From the NCBI GenBank assembly GCA_016716675.1, contig JADJVG010000006.1, forward strand, positions 124,001 through 188,000: a stretch of DNA of 64,000 nucleotides, written 5' to 3'. Of the stretch, positions 28,255 through 37,041 are shown in pieces. This DNA comes from Hyphomicrobium sp. (GTDB lineage: Bacteria > Pseudomonadota > Alphaproteobacteria > Rhizobiales > Hyphomicrobiaceae). Position 1 is the first letter of the stretch; each line of letters starts with the position of its first letter. A model generated the notes under the pieces. The model was not told where the DNA came from and made no database searches. It saw only the letters and a list, made by a program, of their open reading frames with translations. The position numbers and the translations under genes were made by a program.

Positions 28255-29361
28255 ATGCCGACCCTCGGCCCTGCCGCACGCCCCGGAATCCTGGATATTG
28301 AGGCCTATGTGCCGGGCGAAAGCAAGGTACCTGGCGGGGTTACGCCCGCCAAGTTGTCGTCGAACGAAACCCCGCTAGGTCCGAGCCCGAAGGCCATCGA
28401 GGCTTTTAAAGCCGCGGCGCACGATCTGGAACGCTATCCTGACGGTCAAGCGACCCAATTGCGAACCGCCATCGCCCGCCGCTATGGGCTCGATGCGTCG
28501 CGCATCGTGTGTGGTTCGGGCTCAGACGAGTTGCTGGGGATGCTGGCACGCGGCTATCTCGGACCGGGCGACGAGGCGATCTACACAGCCCACGGCTTCC
28601 TCGTCTATCGCATCGCTATCCTGAGCAACGGCGCGACACCCGTCGTCGCGCCCGAGACCAACCTGCACACTGACGTCGACGCCATCCTCGCCTGCGTCAC
28701 GGACAAGACGCGGGTCGTGTTCGTCGCCAATCCCAATAACCCGACCGGCACCTACATTCCGATCAGTGAGGTGCGGCGGCTGCGGGCCGGCCTGCGCGAC
28801 GACATTCTGCTGATCCTAGATGCGGCCTATGCCGAGTACGCCAGCAACAATGATTATGAAGCCGGCATCGAGCTCGTCGCCTCGACGAGCAACACGGTGA
28901 TGACGCGCACCTTCTCCAAGATCCACGGGCTCGCCGCGCTGCGCATCGGCTGGGCCTATTGCCCGCCGGGCATCGCTGACGTGCTGAACCGTATACGTGG
29001 TCCATTCAACATGTCGTCGCCCGCGCTTAGCGCAGGTGCCGCCGCCATGGACGATGTCGCGCACGTCGATGCGGCCAAGGCGCACAATGATGTATGGCTG
29101 CCGCGCGTTTCAGCAGAGTTGCAAGCGCTCGGATTCAAAGTCACGCCAAGCGTCGCCAACTTTGTTTTGTTTCACTTCCCCGAAGGGTCTGCCAAGACGG
29201 CCGAAGGCGCCGACCTGTATCTCAAATCGCAAGGCGTCATCGTGCGCAAAGTTGGCGCATACGGTTTTCCCAACGCATTGCGTATGACGATTGGATCGGA
29301 GAGCGACAACAAGCGCGCGCTGGCCGCGCTGAAGGCCTACATCGCGGGAGCTGCAGGATGA
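28255..29361 (+). CDS. hisC: histidinol-phosphate aminotransferase
   Basis: HisC is a PLP-dependent class I/II aminotransferase that converts imidazole-acetol phosphate plus glutamate to histidinol phosphate. Many alphaproteobacterial HisC enzymes also act on aromatic keto acids. The 368-residue protein shows KLSSNETPLGPSP, the substrate-region motif NPNNPTGTYI, the Asp-Tyr pair LILDAAYAEY and the PLP lysine in TFSKIHGLAALRIGW. ATG 28255 is chosen because the family conservation begins just after it; earlier in-frame starts at 28108 and 28204 add non-conserved sequence. It overlaps tyrC by an ATGA, which suggests a role in tyrosine or phenylalanine transamination as well as histidine. Confidence 0.93.
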   Translation: MPTLGPAARPGILDIEAYVPGESKVPGGVTPAKLSSNETPLGPSPKAIEAFKAAAHDLERYPDGQATQLRTAIARRYGLDASRIVCGSGSDELLGMLARGYLGPGDEAIYTAHGFLVYRIAILSNGATPVVAPETNLHTDVDAILACVTDKTRVVFVANPNNPTGTYIPISEVRRLRAGLRDDILLILDAAYAEYASNNDYEAGIELVASTSNTVMTRTFSKIHGLAALRIGWAYCPPGIADVLNRIRGPFNMSSPALSAGAAAMDDVAHVDAAKAHNDVWLPRVSAELQALGFKVTPSVANFVLFHFPEGSAKTAEGADLYLKSQGVIVRKVGAYGFPNALRMTIGSESDNKRALAALKAYIAGAAG

Positions 29362-30290
29362 GCGGGATCATGTTCAAGCGCGTGGCGCTGATCGGCATTG
29401 GTCTGATTGGCTCATCTATCAGCCACGCCATCCGCCGCGCCGGTCTGGCTGGCGAGATCGTCGGGTCATCATCGACCGCCGCGACCCGCGAAAAGGCCGT
29501 CGAACTCGGTTTGGTTTCGCGCGCCTATGAGACGGCAGCGGAAGCCGTGAAAGACGCCGACCTCGTAGTTCTATGCACGCCGATCGGCGCCTATGGCAAA
29601 ATTGCCGAAGAAATCCGGCCGCATCTGAAACCCGGCGCGATCGTCACCGACGTAGGTTCCGTGAAAGCGTCCGTTGTGCGCGATATCGTTCCGCACATCC
29701 CCGAGGGCGTGCATTTTATCGCCGGTCACCCCATCGCCGGCACCGAACAGTCAGGCCCCGAAGCGGGCTTTGCGGAACTGTTCGACGGGCGCTGGTGCAT
29801 TCTGACGCCGGAGCCCGAAGCGGATCGCTTGGCGGTCGCTCGGCTTGAAGACTTTTGGCGCAAGCTTGGCTCGCAGGTCGAGATCATGACGCCGGAACAC
29901 CACGATATGGTGCTCGCTATTACTAGCCATGTGCCCCATCTGATCGCGTTCAACATAGTCAATACGGCAGCCCATCTTGAGCGCGTGACGGACAGCGAGG
30001 TGATCAAGTTCTCGGCCGGCGGCTTCCGCGACTTCACGCGCATCGCAGCCTCCGACCCCGTGATGTGGCGCGACGTGTTCCTGAACAACAAGGACGCGGT
30101 CCTCGAAATGCTCGGGCGCTTCTCAGAGGATCTCGTGACGTTGCAGCGCGCCATCCGGTTTGGTGATGGCGAAACGCTGGAACGGCTTTTCACGGCCGCG
30201 CGTGCGGTGCGCCGCGGCGTCATTCAGGCCGGCCAGGATACCAACGATCCGGATTTCGGACGTCGCGGCAAAACCGATAAAGCAAGCTGA
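29358..30290 (+). CDS. tyrC: prephenate/arogenate dehydrogenase
   Basis: This TyrA-family NAD(P)-dependent dehydrogenase of 310 residues oxidatively decarboxylates prephenate (or arogenate) on the way to tyrosine. The N-terminal Rossmann motif is ALIGIGLIGSSI, followed by LVVLCTPIGAYGKI, IVTDVGSVKASV and the substrate-binding HFIAGHPIAGTEQSGPEA region. The C-terminal helical dimerisation domain includes ITSHVPHLIAF. The start codon overlaps the hisC stop (ATGA). Which cycloaliphatic substrate is used cannot be read from the sequence, and the symbol tyrA would be equally acceptable. Confidence 0.92.
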   Translation: MSGIMFKRVALIGIGLIGSSISHAIRRAGLAGEIVGSSSTAATREKAVELGLVSRAYETAAEAVKDADLVVLCTPIGAYGKIAEEIRPHLKPGAIVTDVGSVKASVVRDIVPHIPEGVHFIAGHPIAGTEQSGPEAGFAELFDGRWCILTPEPEADRLAVARLEDFWRKLGSQVEIMTPEHHDMVLAITSHVPHLIAFNIVNTAAHLERVTDSEVIKFSAGGFRDFTRIAASDPVMWRDVFLNNKDAVLEMLGRFSEDLVTLQRAIRFGDGETLERLFTAARAVRRGVIQAGQDTNDPDFGRRGKTDKAS

Positions 30291-30301
30291 GGATCAATCC
30301 A

Positions 30302-30955
30302 TTGCAGGACGCGACACCAGATCTGTGGGTTTTTGCCTACGGTTCGCTGATGTGGCGCCCAGGTTTCCCCTTCGCTGACGTTATGCCCGCGAGGCTCACC
30401 GGTTGGCACCGCCGATTCTGTATTGCGTCGCGCATCCATCGCGGCACGCATCGCCGCCCGGGGCTCGTGCTCGGTCTCGATCGCGGCGGTATGACGGATG
30501 GCCTCGCCTATCGTGTTGCAGCCCAGGACGCGGTCGCGGTCCGCAATTATTTGCGGGTGCGCGAACAATCGAGCGGCATCTATCGGGAAGCGCGCGTCAA
30601 GATTTGTCTGCTTGGCGCAGAACGAAGCGATCAACGGGCACTGGTCTATTTGTCGGAGCCGGCGCATCCCGGGTTCACGCGCCGCGTGCCGGTGCAGCGC
30701 CAAGCGCACATCATCGCGGGCGCCAATGGCGGCTCCGGGTCGAATGTCGATTACCTGATCAGCACGCTTGCGGAATTGAAACGGCTCGGCATCCGCGAAC
30801 GCGAACTAGAGCGCGTGCGGACCTGCCTCGGCGCCATCCGGGGGCGGCGCGGGCGCACGCTCGTATCACACTGCGCGTTGAATGAATGGCCGCCAAACCG
30901 CCGCCTGAAGGAAGCGGATATCAACCGCTTCACTCACCGCGCCAATTGGCGCTGA
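30302..30955 (+). CDS. ChaC-like gamma-glutamylcyclotransferase
   Basis: The 217-residue protein has the ChaC signature WVFAYGSLMWRPGFPF near the N-terminus, then TGWHRRFCIAS and YLSEPAHPGFTR. Enzymes of this family cleave the gamma-glutamyl bond (ChaC acts on glutathione) to release 5-oxoproline; a relation to cation transport is historical. The start is an unusual TTG at 30302, preceded by GAGGA with 8 bases of spacing; the conserved region begins only eight residues later and leaves no room for an ATG. It lies 12 bases after tyrC and is probably co-transcribed. Confidence 0.85.
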   Translation: MQDATPDLWVFAYGSLMWRPGFPFADVMPARLTGWHRRFCIASRIHRGTHRRPGLVLGLDRGGMTDGLAYRVAAQDAVAVRNYLRVREQSSGIYREARVKICLLGAERSDQRALVYLSEPAHPGFTRRVPVQRQAHIIAGANGGSGSNVDYLISTLAELKRLGIRERELERVRTCLGAIRGRRGRTLVSHCALNEWPPNRRLKEADINRFTHRANWR

Positions 30956-30973
30956 TCGAGGCGGAAACGCTGC

Positions 30974-31389
30974 TTAGCGCGCGCGTGCGGCGAACTGAGC
31001 GGTGCGCAGATCGACCTCGACCGCCTGACATTCGCTGAGCGTTCCAACGAGCAAATGGACGTGAACTTCATCGGCGCCAAGCGTTGCGGCGCGCTGACGG
31101 ATTTCCGCAAGGTTCAATGAGGCCTGCTCGTGTGACAGACGCCCGATCGCCAGAACCGAGCGCTCGGTTTTATTGGAGCGGCGCACGAGCACGTAGCTCG
31201 CAAGGCCAAGCGGCGGACAATCAAACAAGCTGTAGACGGTGTGGACGTAACGCTTGCCAGAGGCTCCGTCCAGAAATGGAAGCGCGGGCAGGTGTCGGCC
31301 GGCACGTTCGTCTGTCCTTCGGCGTCAACCTCGATGTAGCCGGCGCGGCGCGCACGGTAGTCCGCCAGTCCAATAATTTCGGCACTCAT
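30974..31389 (-). CDS. small conserved alphaproteobacterial protein of unknown function, frame broken
   Basis: Two overlapping minus-strand frames join into one protein of about 138 residues. The first reads MSAEIIGLADYRARRAGY to FHFWTE; the second reads ASGKRYVHTVYSLFDCPPLG to the end (EVHVHLLVGTLSECQAVEVD). One base is missing near 31266-31267, where GGAGCC on the coding strand should have one more G to read FWTGASGKRYVH. I recognise the ASG-KRYVHTVYS pattern from uncharacterised alphaproteobacterial proteins but know no function. ATG 31389 has an AGGGGTG upstream. It follows nrdJ in the same direction after 273 bases in which I see no gene. Confidence 0.6.
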
Positions 31390-31662
31390 TACGCAACACC
31401 CCTGCACCGGCCCAAAGGCCGTATGGTCATATTCTTATTCCTCTTTCATACCCCGCTAAGGTGAACGATCTCGATCCATTGAAGCTAGAATTTGACCCGA
31501 TTGGAGCGCTCCAGGGGCAAGTCCGCGCTATGGTCAATGAAATGTTGAGAAGTGGCCGTTGCCGCAACACTCTGGGCGAGTATTTGGCGGGCGCGCGGCG
31601 GCGCGTAAAGATCCGTCAACGGTTGCGGTTGAGAGGCGTGTTCGGAGTGCGGCGGGCATGGC

Positions 31663-34131
31663 CTAGCCGCAGTGCGAATACATGCAGTCCGAGCACGTCC
31701 AACATCCCTCGACGCGGTACAGGCTGCGATTGCCGCAATGCGGACACGTGCGCCCGAGCGGTCCTGGTCCTGGTCTTTGTTCTGCCCCCGCCGTTGGCTG
31801 GCGTTCCGAGCGTGTAGCCTGGCCACCCGCTGTGCCCGGCGGCTCGGATGAGCGCGCGGTGGGCTGGTCGATTGCTATGAAATCCGAGTCCAATGGATCT
31901 GACGCCGCGGCGCTGCTCTTGCGCCTCACCCCGTCTGACGCCGTGTCCGCTTCAGGAACCAGAAACCCGATCCGGATCATGTGGCCTTCGATGACGTCAC
32001 CGATGGCGGCCAGCAGGCTTGGCACATAGCGTCCGCCCATCCATCGGCCCCCTTCGGGATCGAAGACCGCCTTGAGCTCCTCGGCGACGAACGTCACGTC
32101 GCCGCCCCGGCGGAACACCGCGCTGATCATGCGCGTCAGCGCAACCGTCCAGGCATAATGTTCGAGGTTCTTGGTATTGATGAAAATTTCGAACGGCCGG
32201 CGGCGCCCTTCGCGCTCGATGTCGTTGATAGTCACGTAGAGGGCGTGCGGACTAGCGGGCCATTTGATCTTGTAGGTGAAGCCTTCCAGCGCCGCGTCGC
32301 GTTCGAGCGGCTTGGTCATATAGACGACGCCCGGTGATCTGCCGTGTCCGCCATCAACCGCAGCTAGTGCGGCTGGGCGCGCTTGCACACCAGCCGGTGG
32401 CGCGGCTGGCACCGGCGCATGCGACAGCACTGCCCCGGTCACCAGGTTGGGCCGGTAGGTCGTGCAGCCTTTGAGGCCCATCGCATAGGCGTCGACATAG
32501 ATCTCGCGGAACGCCTCGAAGGCTATGTCTTGCGGGCAATTGATGGTTTTGGAGATGGCGCTATCAATAAACGGCTGCATTGCGGCCTGCATTTGCAGAT
32601 GCGCCGCGGGCGTCAACTGGTCAGCAATCACAAACGATTGCGGGACGTGATCACCCCGTCCGGTGCGCGCCACGAAAGTTTTGAAGGCGAGGTCTTGCAC
32701 CTCTTCTTCGCGCGAACTGCCGTCGGTCGCCAATACGCGCCGCTGGTAAGTAAAACCAAAAACCGGCTCGATGCCACTCGACACGTTGCCGGCCAGAAGC
32801 GAAATCGTGCCCGTTGGCGCGATCGAGGTCAGGCAGCCATTGCGCAAACCGTGCGCCGCGATGGCCGTCCGCACGCCGTCGTTCAGGCGCTTGACGTTGG
32901 GCCGCTCCAGAAACGCTTGACCGTCAAACGCTGGGAATGCGCCCTTCTCCTTGGCGAGGTTGGCGCTTGCCGCATAAGCAGCGTTCTGGATCGCCGCGAT
33001 CCAGCGTCCGGCCATGGCGCGGGCGGCATCAGAATCGTAATTGAGACCGCAGAAAATCAGCGCGTCGGCGAGGCCTGTGATGCCAAGACCAATGCGGCGC
33101 TTGGCTTTGGCTTCTCTGGCTTGGGCCTCTAGCGGATAGCGCGATAAATCGATGACGTTATCGAGCAGGCGAACCGCAATCCCAACGCGCTCGGCAAGCT
33201 TGCGGTCGTCAAGCCCGGCTGTCGGTGTAAACGGCTGATCAATCAAAGCCGCCAGATTGATAGACCCCAGCAGGCAGGCGCCGTAGGGCGGCAACGGCTG
33301 CTCTCCGCAAGGATTGGTGGCGGAAATCGCTTCACAATACGCAAGGTTATTCTGGGCGTTGATGCGATCGATGAAAATCACGCCCGGTTCCGCATAGTCA
33401 TAGGTCGCGCGCATCAGCGCATCCCAGAGCTTGCGCGCCGATAGCGTTTTGTAGACCTTGCCACCGAACACCAGATCCCAAGGCGCATCGGCTTTGACGG
33501 CTGCCATGAAGGCGTCGGTTACGAGCACGGAGAGATTGAAATTGCGCAGCCGTTTGGGATCGGCTTTGGCGGCGATGAAATCCTCGATGTCAGGATGATC
33601 GCAGCGCAGCGTTGCCATCATCGCGCCGCGCCGTTGCCCTGCCGACATGATCGTGCGGCACATGGCATCCCAGACGTCCATGAAACTGACCGGGCCGGAG
33701 GCGTCGGCGCCGATGCTTTTTACCAGCGCGCCCTTGGGCCTAAGGGTCGAGAAATCATGGCCGATGCCGCCACCTGCTTGCATGGTCAGCGCCGATTCTT
33801 TGACGCCGTCGAAGATGGCGCTCAGGTCGTCTTCGATCGTGCCGAGCACAAAACAATTGAAAAGAGTGACGTCGCGCCCCGTACCGGCACCCGCCAGAAT
33901 GCGGCCGCCCGGCAGAAAGCCAAAGTCGGCCATGGCTGCATGAAAGGTGCGCGCCCACGTTTCGCGCCGCGCCTTGCCGCCCTTCTCAACAGACGCCGCC
34001 GCGCGGGCGACCCGCCAGAAGGTGTCATCAAGGGATTGATCGGCCGCCAGATCTCCAGCGCCACCGAAACGGTACTTGCGAGACCAGATCTCCTCGGAGA
34101 TCGGTGCCAGGAATGACGGCTTGCCAGTCAT
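31663..34131 (-). CDS. nrdJ: adenosylcobalamin-dependent (class II) ribonucleotide reductase
   Basis: This enzyme reduces ribonucleotides to deoxyribonucleotides using adenosylcobalamin and needs neither oxygen nor an activase. The 822-residue protein shows ALTMQAGGGIGHDFS, the active-site segment ISATNPCGEQPLPPYGACLL (catalytic Cys and Glu) and LTSIAPTGTISLLAGN. The C-terminal cysteine-rich tail (CPHCGN ... CWTCSDCMYSHC) re-reduces the active site in related enzymes. ATG 34131 starts the conserved N-terminus. A good sigma-70-type promoter and a LexA-type box lie upstream, which suggests SOS induction, and dNTP supply for repair would make sense of that. Confidence 0.95.
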   Translation of the reverse strand: MTGKPSFLAPISEEIWSRKYRFGGAGDLAADQSLDDTFWRVARAAASVEKGGKARRETWARTFHAAMADFGFLPGGRILAGAGTGRDVTLFNCFVLGTIEDDLSAIFDGVKESALTMQAGGGIGHDFSTLRPKGALVKSIGADASGPVSFMDVWDAMCRTIMSAGQRRGAMMATLRCDHPDIEDFIAAKADPKRLRNFNLSVLVTDAFMAAVKADAPWDLVFGGKVYKTLSARKLWDALMRATYDYAEPGVIFIDRINAQNNLAYCEAISATNPCGEQPLPPYGACLLGSINLAALIDQPFTPTAGLDDRKLAERVGIAVRLLDNVIDLSRYPLEAQAREAKAKRRIGLGITGLADALIFCGLNYDSDAARAMAGRWIAAIQNAAYAASANLAKEKGAFPAFDGQAFLERPNVKRLNDGVRTAIAAHGLRNGCLTSIAPTGTISLLAGNVSSGIEPVFGFTYQRRVLATDGSSREEEVQDLAFKTFVARTGRGDHVPQSFVIADQLTPAAHLQMQAAMQPFIDSAISKTINCPQDIAFEAFREIYVDAYAMGLKGCTTYRPNLVTGAVLSHAPVPAAPPAGVQARPAALAAVDGGHGRSPGVVYMTKPLERDAALEGFTYKIKWPASPHALYVTINDIEREGRRRPFEIFINTKNLEHYAWTVALTRMISAVFRRGGDVTFVAEELKAVFDPEGGRWMGGRYVPSLLAAIGDVIEGHMIRIGFLVPEADTASDGVRRKSSAAASDPLDSDFIAIDQPTARSSEPPGTAGGQATRSERQPTAGAEQRPGPGPLGRTCPHCGNRSLYRVEGCWTCSDCMYSHCG

Positions 34132-34168
34132 TGCTGCTTCAGGCTCCGGAACACCACGACGTCACCCG

Positions 34169-34197
34169 AATATAAGCGTGCGCTGTTCCAGCGTCAA
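34169..34197 (-). promoter_or_regulatory. nrdJ promoter (-35 TTGACG, 17 bp, -10 TATATT)
   Basis: Read on the minus strand, TTGACG (34197-34192) is separated by exactly 17 bases from TATATT (34174-34169). The -10 lies about 38 bases before the nrdJ ATG. This is the best housekeeping-type promoter match I found in the window. Confidence 0.75.
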
Positions 34198-34203
34198 TTA
34201 AAT

Positions 34204-34218
34204 GTTCTTAAAAAGTTC
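34204..34218 (-). promoter_or_regulatory. LexA (SOS) box upstream of nrdJ
   Basis: The plus strand has GTTC-TTAAAAA-GTTC, a perfect GTTC-N7-GTTC direct repeat, which is the established LexA site of alphaproteobacteria. It sits 6 bases upstream of the -35 of the nrdJ promoter. Repression by LexA at this position is plausible but not shown. Confidence 0.7.
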
Positions 34219-34250
34219 CCGTTATGTTTAAGTTGAGGCAAGTGCCTAGC

Positions 34251-35024
34251 TTATCGGTGCGTCGCCGCTGGCGAGGCGGCTTTTGCTTGCTCGAAGAGGC
34301 GCCCTGAAGCAGCCTCAAGCTCCGCTTCGATCTGGCGGCGGAAGGCGGCGCGCGGCAGACCCGGTGGGATCGCCGGCAGGAATTCGACGACGATCGTTCC
34401 GGGATAACGCCACAGGCTGCGCCGCGGCCAGTAGACGCCGGAGTTCAGCGCCAGCGGCACCGCGGGCACGCCCAAGGCCTCGTAGAGCGCGATGTAGCCC
34501 GGCTTGTAATCGGGCGGTGCGCCGGGCGCGGTGCGCGTGCCTTCCGGGAAAATGACGATCTGCCGGCCCTGAGCCACGCGCGCCTTGGCATCGCGGATCA
34601 ACGCTTTCAAAGCTGCTGATGCCTTTTCGCGGTTGACCAGAATGTGCTCGAATTTGACGCAGAACCACCCGTATATCGGGATCCACTTCAGTTCTTCCTT
34701 GAGCACGACCGCCGGATCATCGAAGAGCGGCATCAAAGCGAACGTATCCCACGCCGATTGATGCTTCGAGATAACGAGGCAGGCTCCCGCCGGCTTGTTC
34801 TCTTGGCCGCGAATTTCGAGCTTGGTGCCGCAGATCAGACGCAGCAGCGCGACGCAGGTCCGGCCGTGCAGTTTGAGACCCGCCATGGCCCATCGGCGCG
34901 GGGCGAGCAGCAGCCAGGACCCGAGCACCAGATAGACGGCGGTCGTCAGATAGAAGGTGGCTGCGTAGGCAAGCGACCGCACCACGACAGCGACGGAAGG
35001 GCGCGGCATTGCGGGCTCAGCCAT
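34251..35024 (-). CDS. plsC: 1-acyl-sn-glycerol-3-phosphate acyltransferase
   Basis: PlsC-type enzymes acylate lysophosphatidic acid to phosphatidic acid at the inner membrane. This protein of about 257 residues has an N-terminal membrane segment, the catalytic HX4D motif SKHQSAWDTF, the FPEGTR substrate motif and a proline-rich block III (YEALGVPAVPLALNSG). I take ATG 35024, which overlaps the end of the preceding gene by 8 bases; an in-frame start at 35045 is possible. It is co-directional with the YdcF-type gene and ftsEX. Confidence 0.9.
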   Translation of the reverse strand: MAEPAMPRPSVAVVVRSLAYAATFYLTTAVYLVLGSWLLLAPRRWAMAGLKLHGRTCVALLRLICGTKLEIRGQENKPAGACLVISKHQSAWDTFALMPLFDDPAVVLKEELKWIPIYGWFCVKFEHILVNREKASAALKALIRDAKARVAQGRQIVIFPEGTRTAPGAPPDYKPGYIALYEALGVPAVPLALNSGVYWPRRSLWRYPGTIVVEFLPAIPPGLPRAAFRRQIEAELEAASGRLFEQAKAASPAATHR

Positions 35025-35661
35025 CGGTGCGCTTCGGCTCGACAACGGCGATCGCGCGATCTTCTTTCCAGTTCATCACGCGTTGTGCGGTGAGACGGGC
35101 GACGGCCGGGATATACTTGAGATACTCCGACAAAAGAATCCGCGTGGTTGCAACATGCAACCACCAACCGCTGACTGGGAAACTGCGCGGCGTGACGGCA
35201 TGCGGAATGAGTTGCCTATCGGGCATGGCGAGTGACAGCTCGGCAAGGCCGCGCGGCATGTGATAGCTCGATGTCACTACGATCAGTGACGTATAGCCGT
35301 GGGTGTTGGCCCAGGTGCGTGTCTCATCGGCGTTGCCGACTGTATCGAGTGCCTCGTAGCCAAGATCGACGCAGCAGGTGAACGATTTGAGATCGAGCCC
35401 TGAGATGCGCTGCACGTCTTCGCGGCGCGTGCGCCGGTTGACGCCTGAAATAAGCAGACGCTTGCCGCGCCCTTCGGCGAACAGACGCGCGCCTTCGACG
35501 ACGCGGTTATCGCCACCCGTCAACACAACGATCGCGTCGGCACGTTCGCCGCCGCCAAACGGGCCGCGCATCACGGATGTGGCGAACAGCACAAAGCCAA
35601 ACGCCAGCGTCGCAGCAGCGAGGGCCGCAATAACAACAAAAGCGCGGGCGACAAGCTTCAT
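35017..35661 (-). CDS. YdcF/SanA-family (DUF218) membrane-anchored protein
   Basis: The 214-residue protein starts with one membrane helix (VVIAALAAATLAFGFVLF). The DUF218 core follows: ADAIVVLTGGDNRVVEGARL, KRLLISGVNRRT, and SSYHMPRGLAEL. Relatives include SanA, YdcF and ElyC, which affect envelope integrity, but the biochemical activity is not established. It overlaps plsC and lies 156 bases downstream of ftsX, a gap without recognisable signals. Confidence 0.82.
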   Translation of the reverse strand: MKLVARAFVVIAALAAATLAFGFVLFATSVMRGPFGGGERADAIVVLTGGDNRVVEGARLFAEGRGKRLLISGVNRRTRREDVQRISGLDLKSFTCCVDLGYEALDTVGNADETRTWANTHGYTSLIVVTSSYHMPRGLAELSLAMPDRQLIPHAVTPRSFPVSGWWLHVATTRILLSEYLKYIPAVARLTAQRVMNWKEDRAIAVVEPKRTDG

Positions 35662-35817
35662 GCTTTCGGCAGCTCACTTAAAAAATTTGTACCAGTTTAT
35701 AGACGTATCGAATCCGGCATCGATACTTACTCGAAACTCTTAAATCAATGCGCTTACAATAGGGGATCGGTACACGGCGGCAACGGTTTCAAAGCAACAC
35801 TTAGGCTGCGAATGCGG

Positions 35818-37041
35818 TTAATGCTTGCCATGCAGAATGCGATACACGCCAATTCTGGACGTAATCATGCATAATGCCGCGATAATAACGACAACTATGC
35901 CCAGCAGAACGTAGCCTGCGGGGTCGAGAGAGCCGGTGCCAATCAGTCTTTGCATTTCAACAGCACTGACCGCACCGCCGCCTAGCAGCACCATGATGGC
36001 CGGCATGCCGAGGAACACCAGCATGGCCAGCACCGCGCCGACGATGCCGGCTTTTATGCCGAGGCGAAGGAAGTGCTTCTCAAACTCGCGTGAAATGAAT
36101 TTGTCTGTTGCGCCAACGAAATGCAGCACTTCCACGATTTCGCGGTTTGAGGCCATCGCGCTCTTGGTCGCTGAAACGATGATGGCCATGGTCGCCGCAG
36201 CCACAAGCGCGAGGATCGCCAAACCTCCGAGGGCGAACGATCCGGTGACGGCGCGGATCTGCTGCTGCCACCGGCGATGATCGTCGAGGGTGACGCCGGT
36301 GAAGTCGCGTCCGAGCGCAGTACTGATCGCCGTCAGATCTGGCGGCTCGGTCCGGTTAATTTCGATCGCGATCAGGCGCGGCACGGGCAATGACTTCAAC
36401 GCATCCGATGAACCGAGCCACGGCTCAAGCAATTCCGATGAGGCTGCAAGATCAAGCGGCTTGGCGCTGACGATGCCGGCTTGCTTCTCAAGGAAGGTCG
36501 CGACGTCGGAAACGGATTTTTCGATGTCGGTCTTGTCCTGGGGCTCGACTTGAACGGTGACCTCGCTGGCGATGTCTCTCAGCCAGGCGTCGGCCGATTG
36601 CTTGATCATCCACACGGCTCCTGCCGTCAGGCAGGCGAGGAAACACATGATCGCGACGACCAGTGTCAGCGAGCGTCCGGTGACCGAGCCAGGCGGCACA
36701 ACCGGTGCGGTGGTCTTCATCTTGCGGCCACGGTCGCCGTCGCGCGAGGGCGCATAGAGATCGCGCGGCGCGTCGTCGAGTGGCGGCGCGAGGAGGGTGG
36801 GTTCAGGTTCGGGTGCAATTGCCGGAGGCGGAGCATATCCAGTGGGGTGTCCTGCAGCGTGCGGCGCAAAATGCGCGCCACCTGGAGCACCCGTCATGCC
36901 GCCACCGGTCACGTTGCCTCTCGACGCGCCCGGGCCAGGCCCGGTCGCGGGGCCGGTCACCGGCGTCGAATAGGGGTCGAACGCGGTCGCCTGAGGTGGC
37001 GGCTGCGGGCGCCCGGAAAAGCGGTCATATGATCCGGACAT
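35818..37041 (-). CDS. ftsX: cell division ABC-type membrane protein FtsX, extended N-terminus
   Basis: FtsX is the membrane half of FtsEX, which controls peptidoglycan hydrolases at the septum. The 407-residue protein has about 120 cytoplasmic residues rich in Pro, Gly and Ala. A first membrane helix (LTLVVAIMCFLACLTAGAVW), a periplasmic loop and three C-terminal helices follow. The FtsX core shows VEVLHFVGATDKFISREFEKH in its middle. It is longer than the roughly 300 residues usual for FtsX because of the N-terminal extension. It overlaps ftsE by 17 bases. Confidence 0.9.
   Translation of the reverse strand: MSGSYDRFSGRPQPPPQATAFDPYSTPVTGPATGPGPGASRGNVTGGGMTGAPGGAHFAPHAAGHPTGYAPPPAIAPEPEPTLLAPPLDDAPRDLYAPSRDGDRGRKMKTTAPVVPPGSVTGRSLTLVVAIMCFLACLTAGAVWMIKQSADAWLRDIASEVTVQVEPQDKTDIEKSVSDVATFLEKQAGIVSAKPLDLAASSELLEPWLGSSDALKSLPVPRLIAIEINRTEPPDLTAISTALGRDFTGVTLDDHRRWQQQIRAVTGSFALGGLAILALVAAATMAIIVSATKSAMASNREIVEVLHFVGATDKFISREFEKHFLRLGIKAGIVGAVLAMLVFLGMPAIMVLLGGGAVSAVEMQRLIGTGSLDPAGYVLLGIVVVIIAALCMITSRIGVYRILHGKH

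Noticed and set aside
31461..31817. Open frame of 118 codons on the plus strand beside nrdJ
   Set aside because: Most of it lies opposite the 3' end of nrdJ, its composition is Arg-rich and it contains no recognisable motif.
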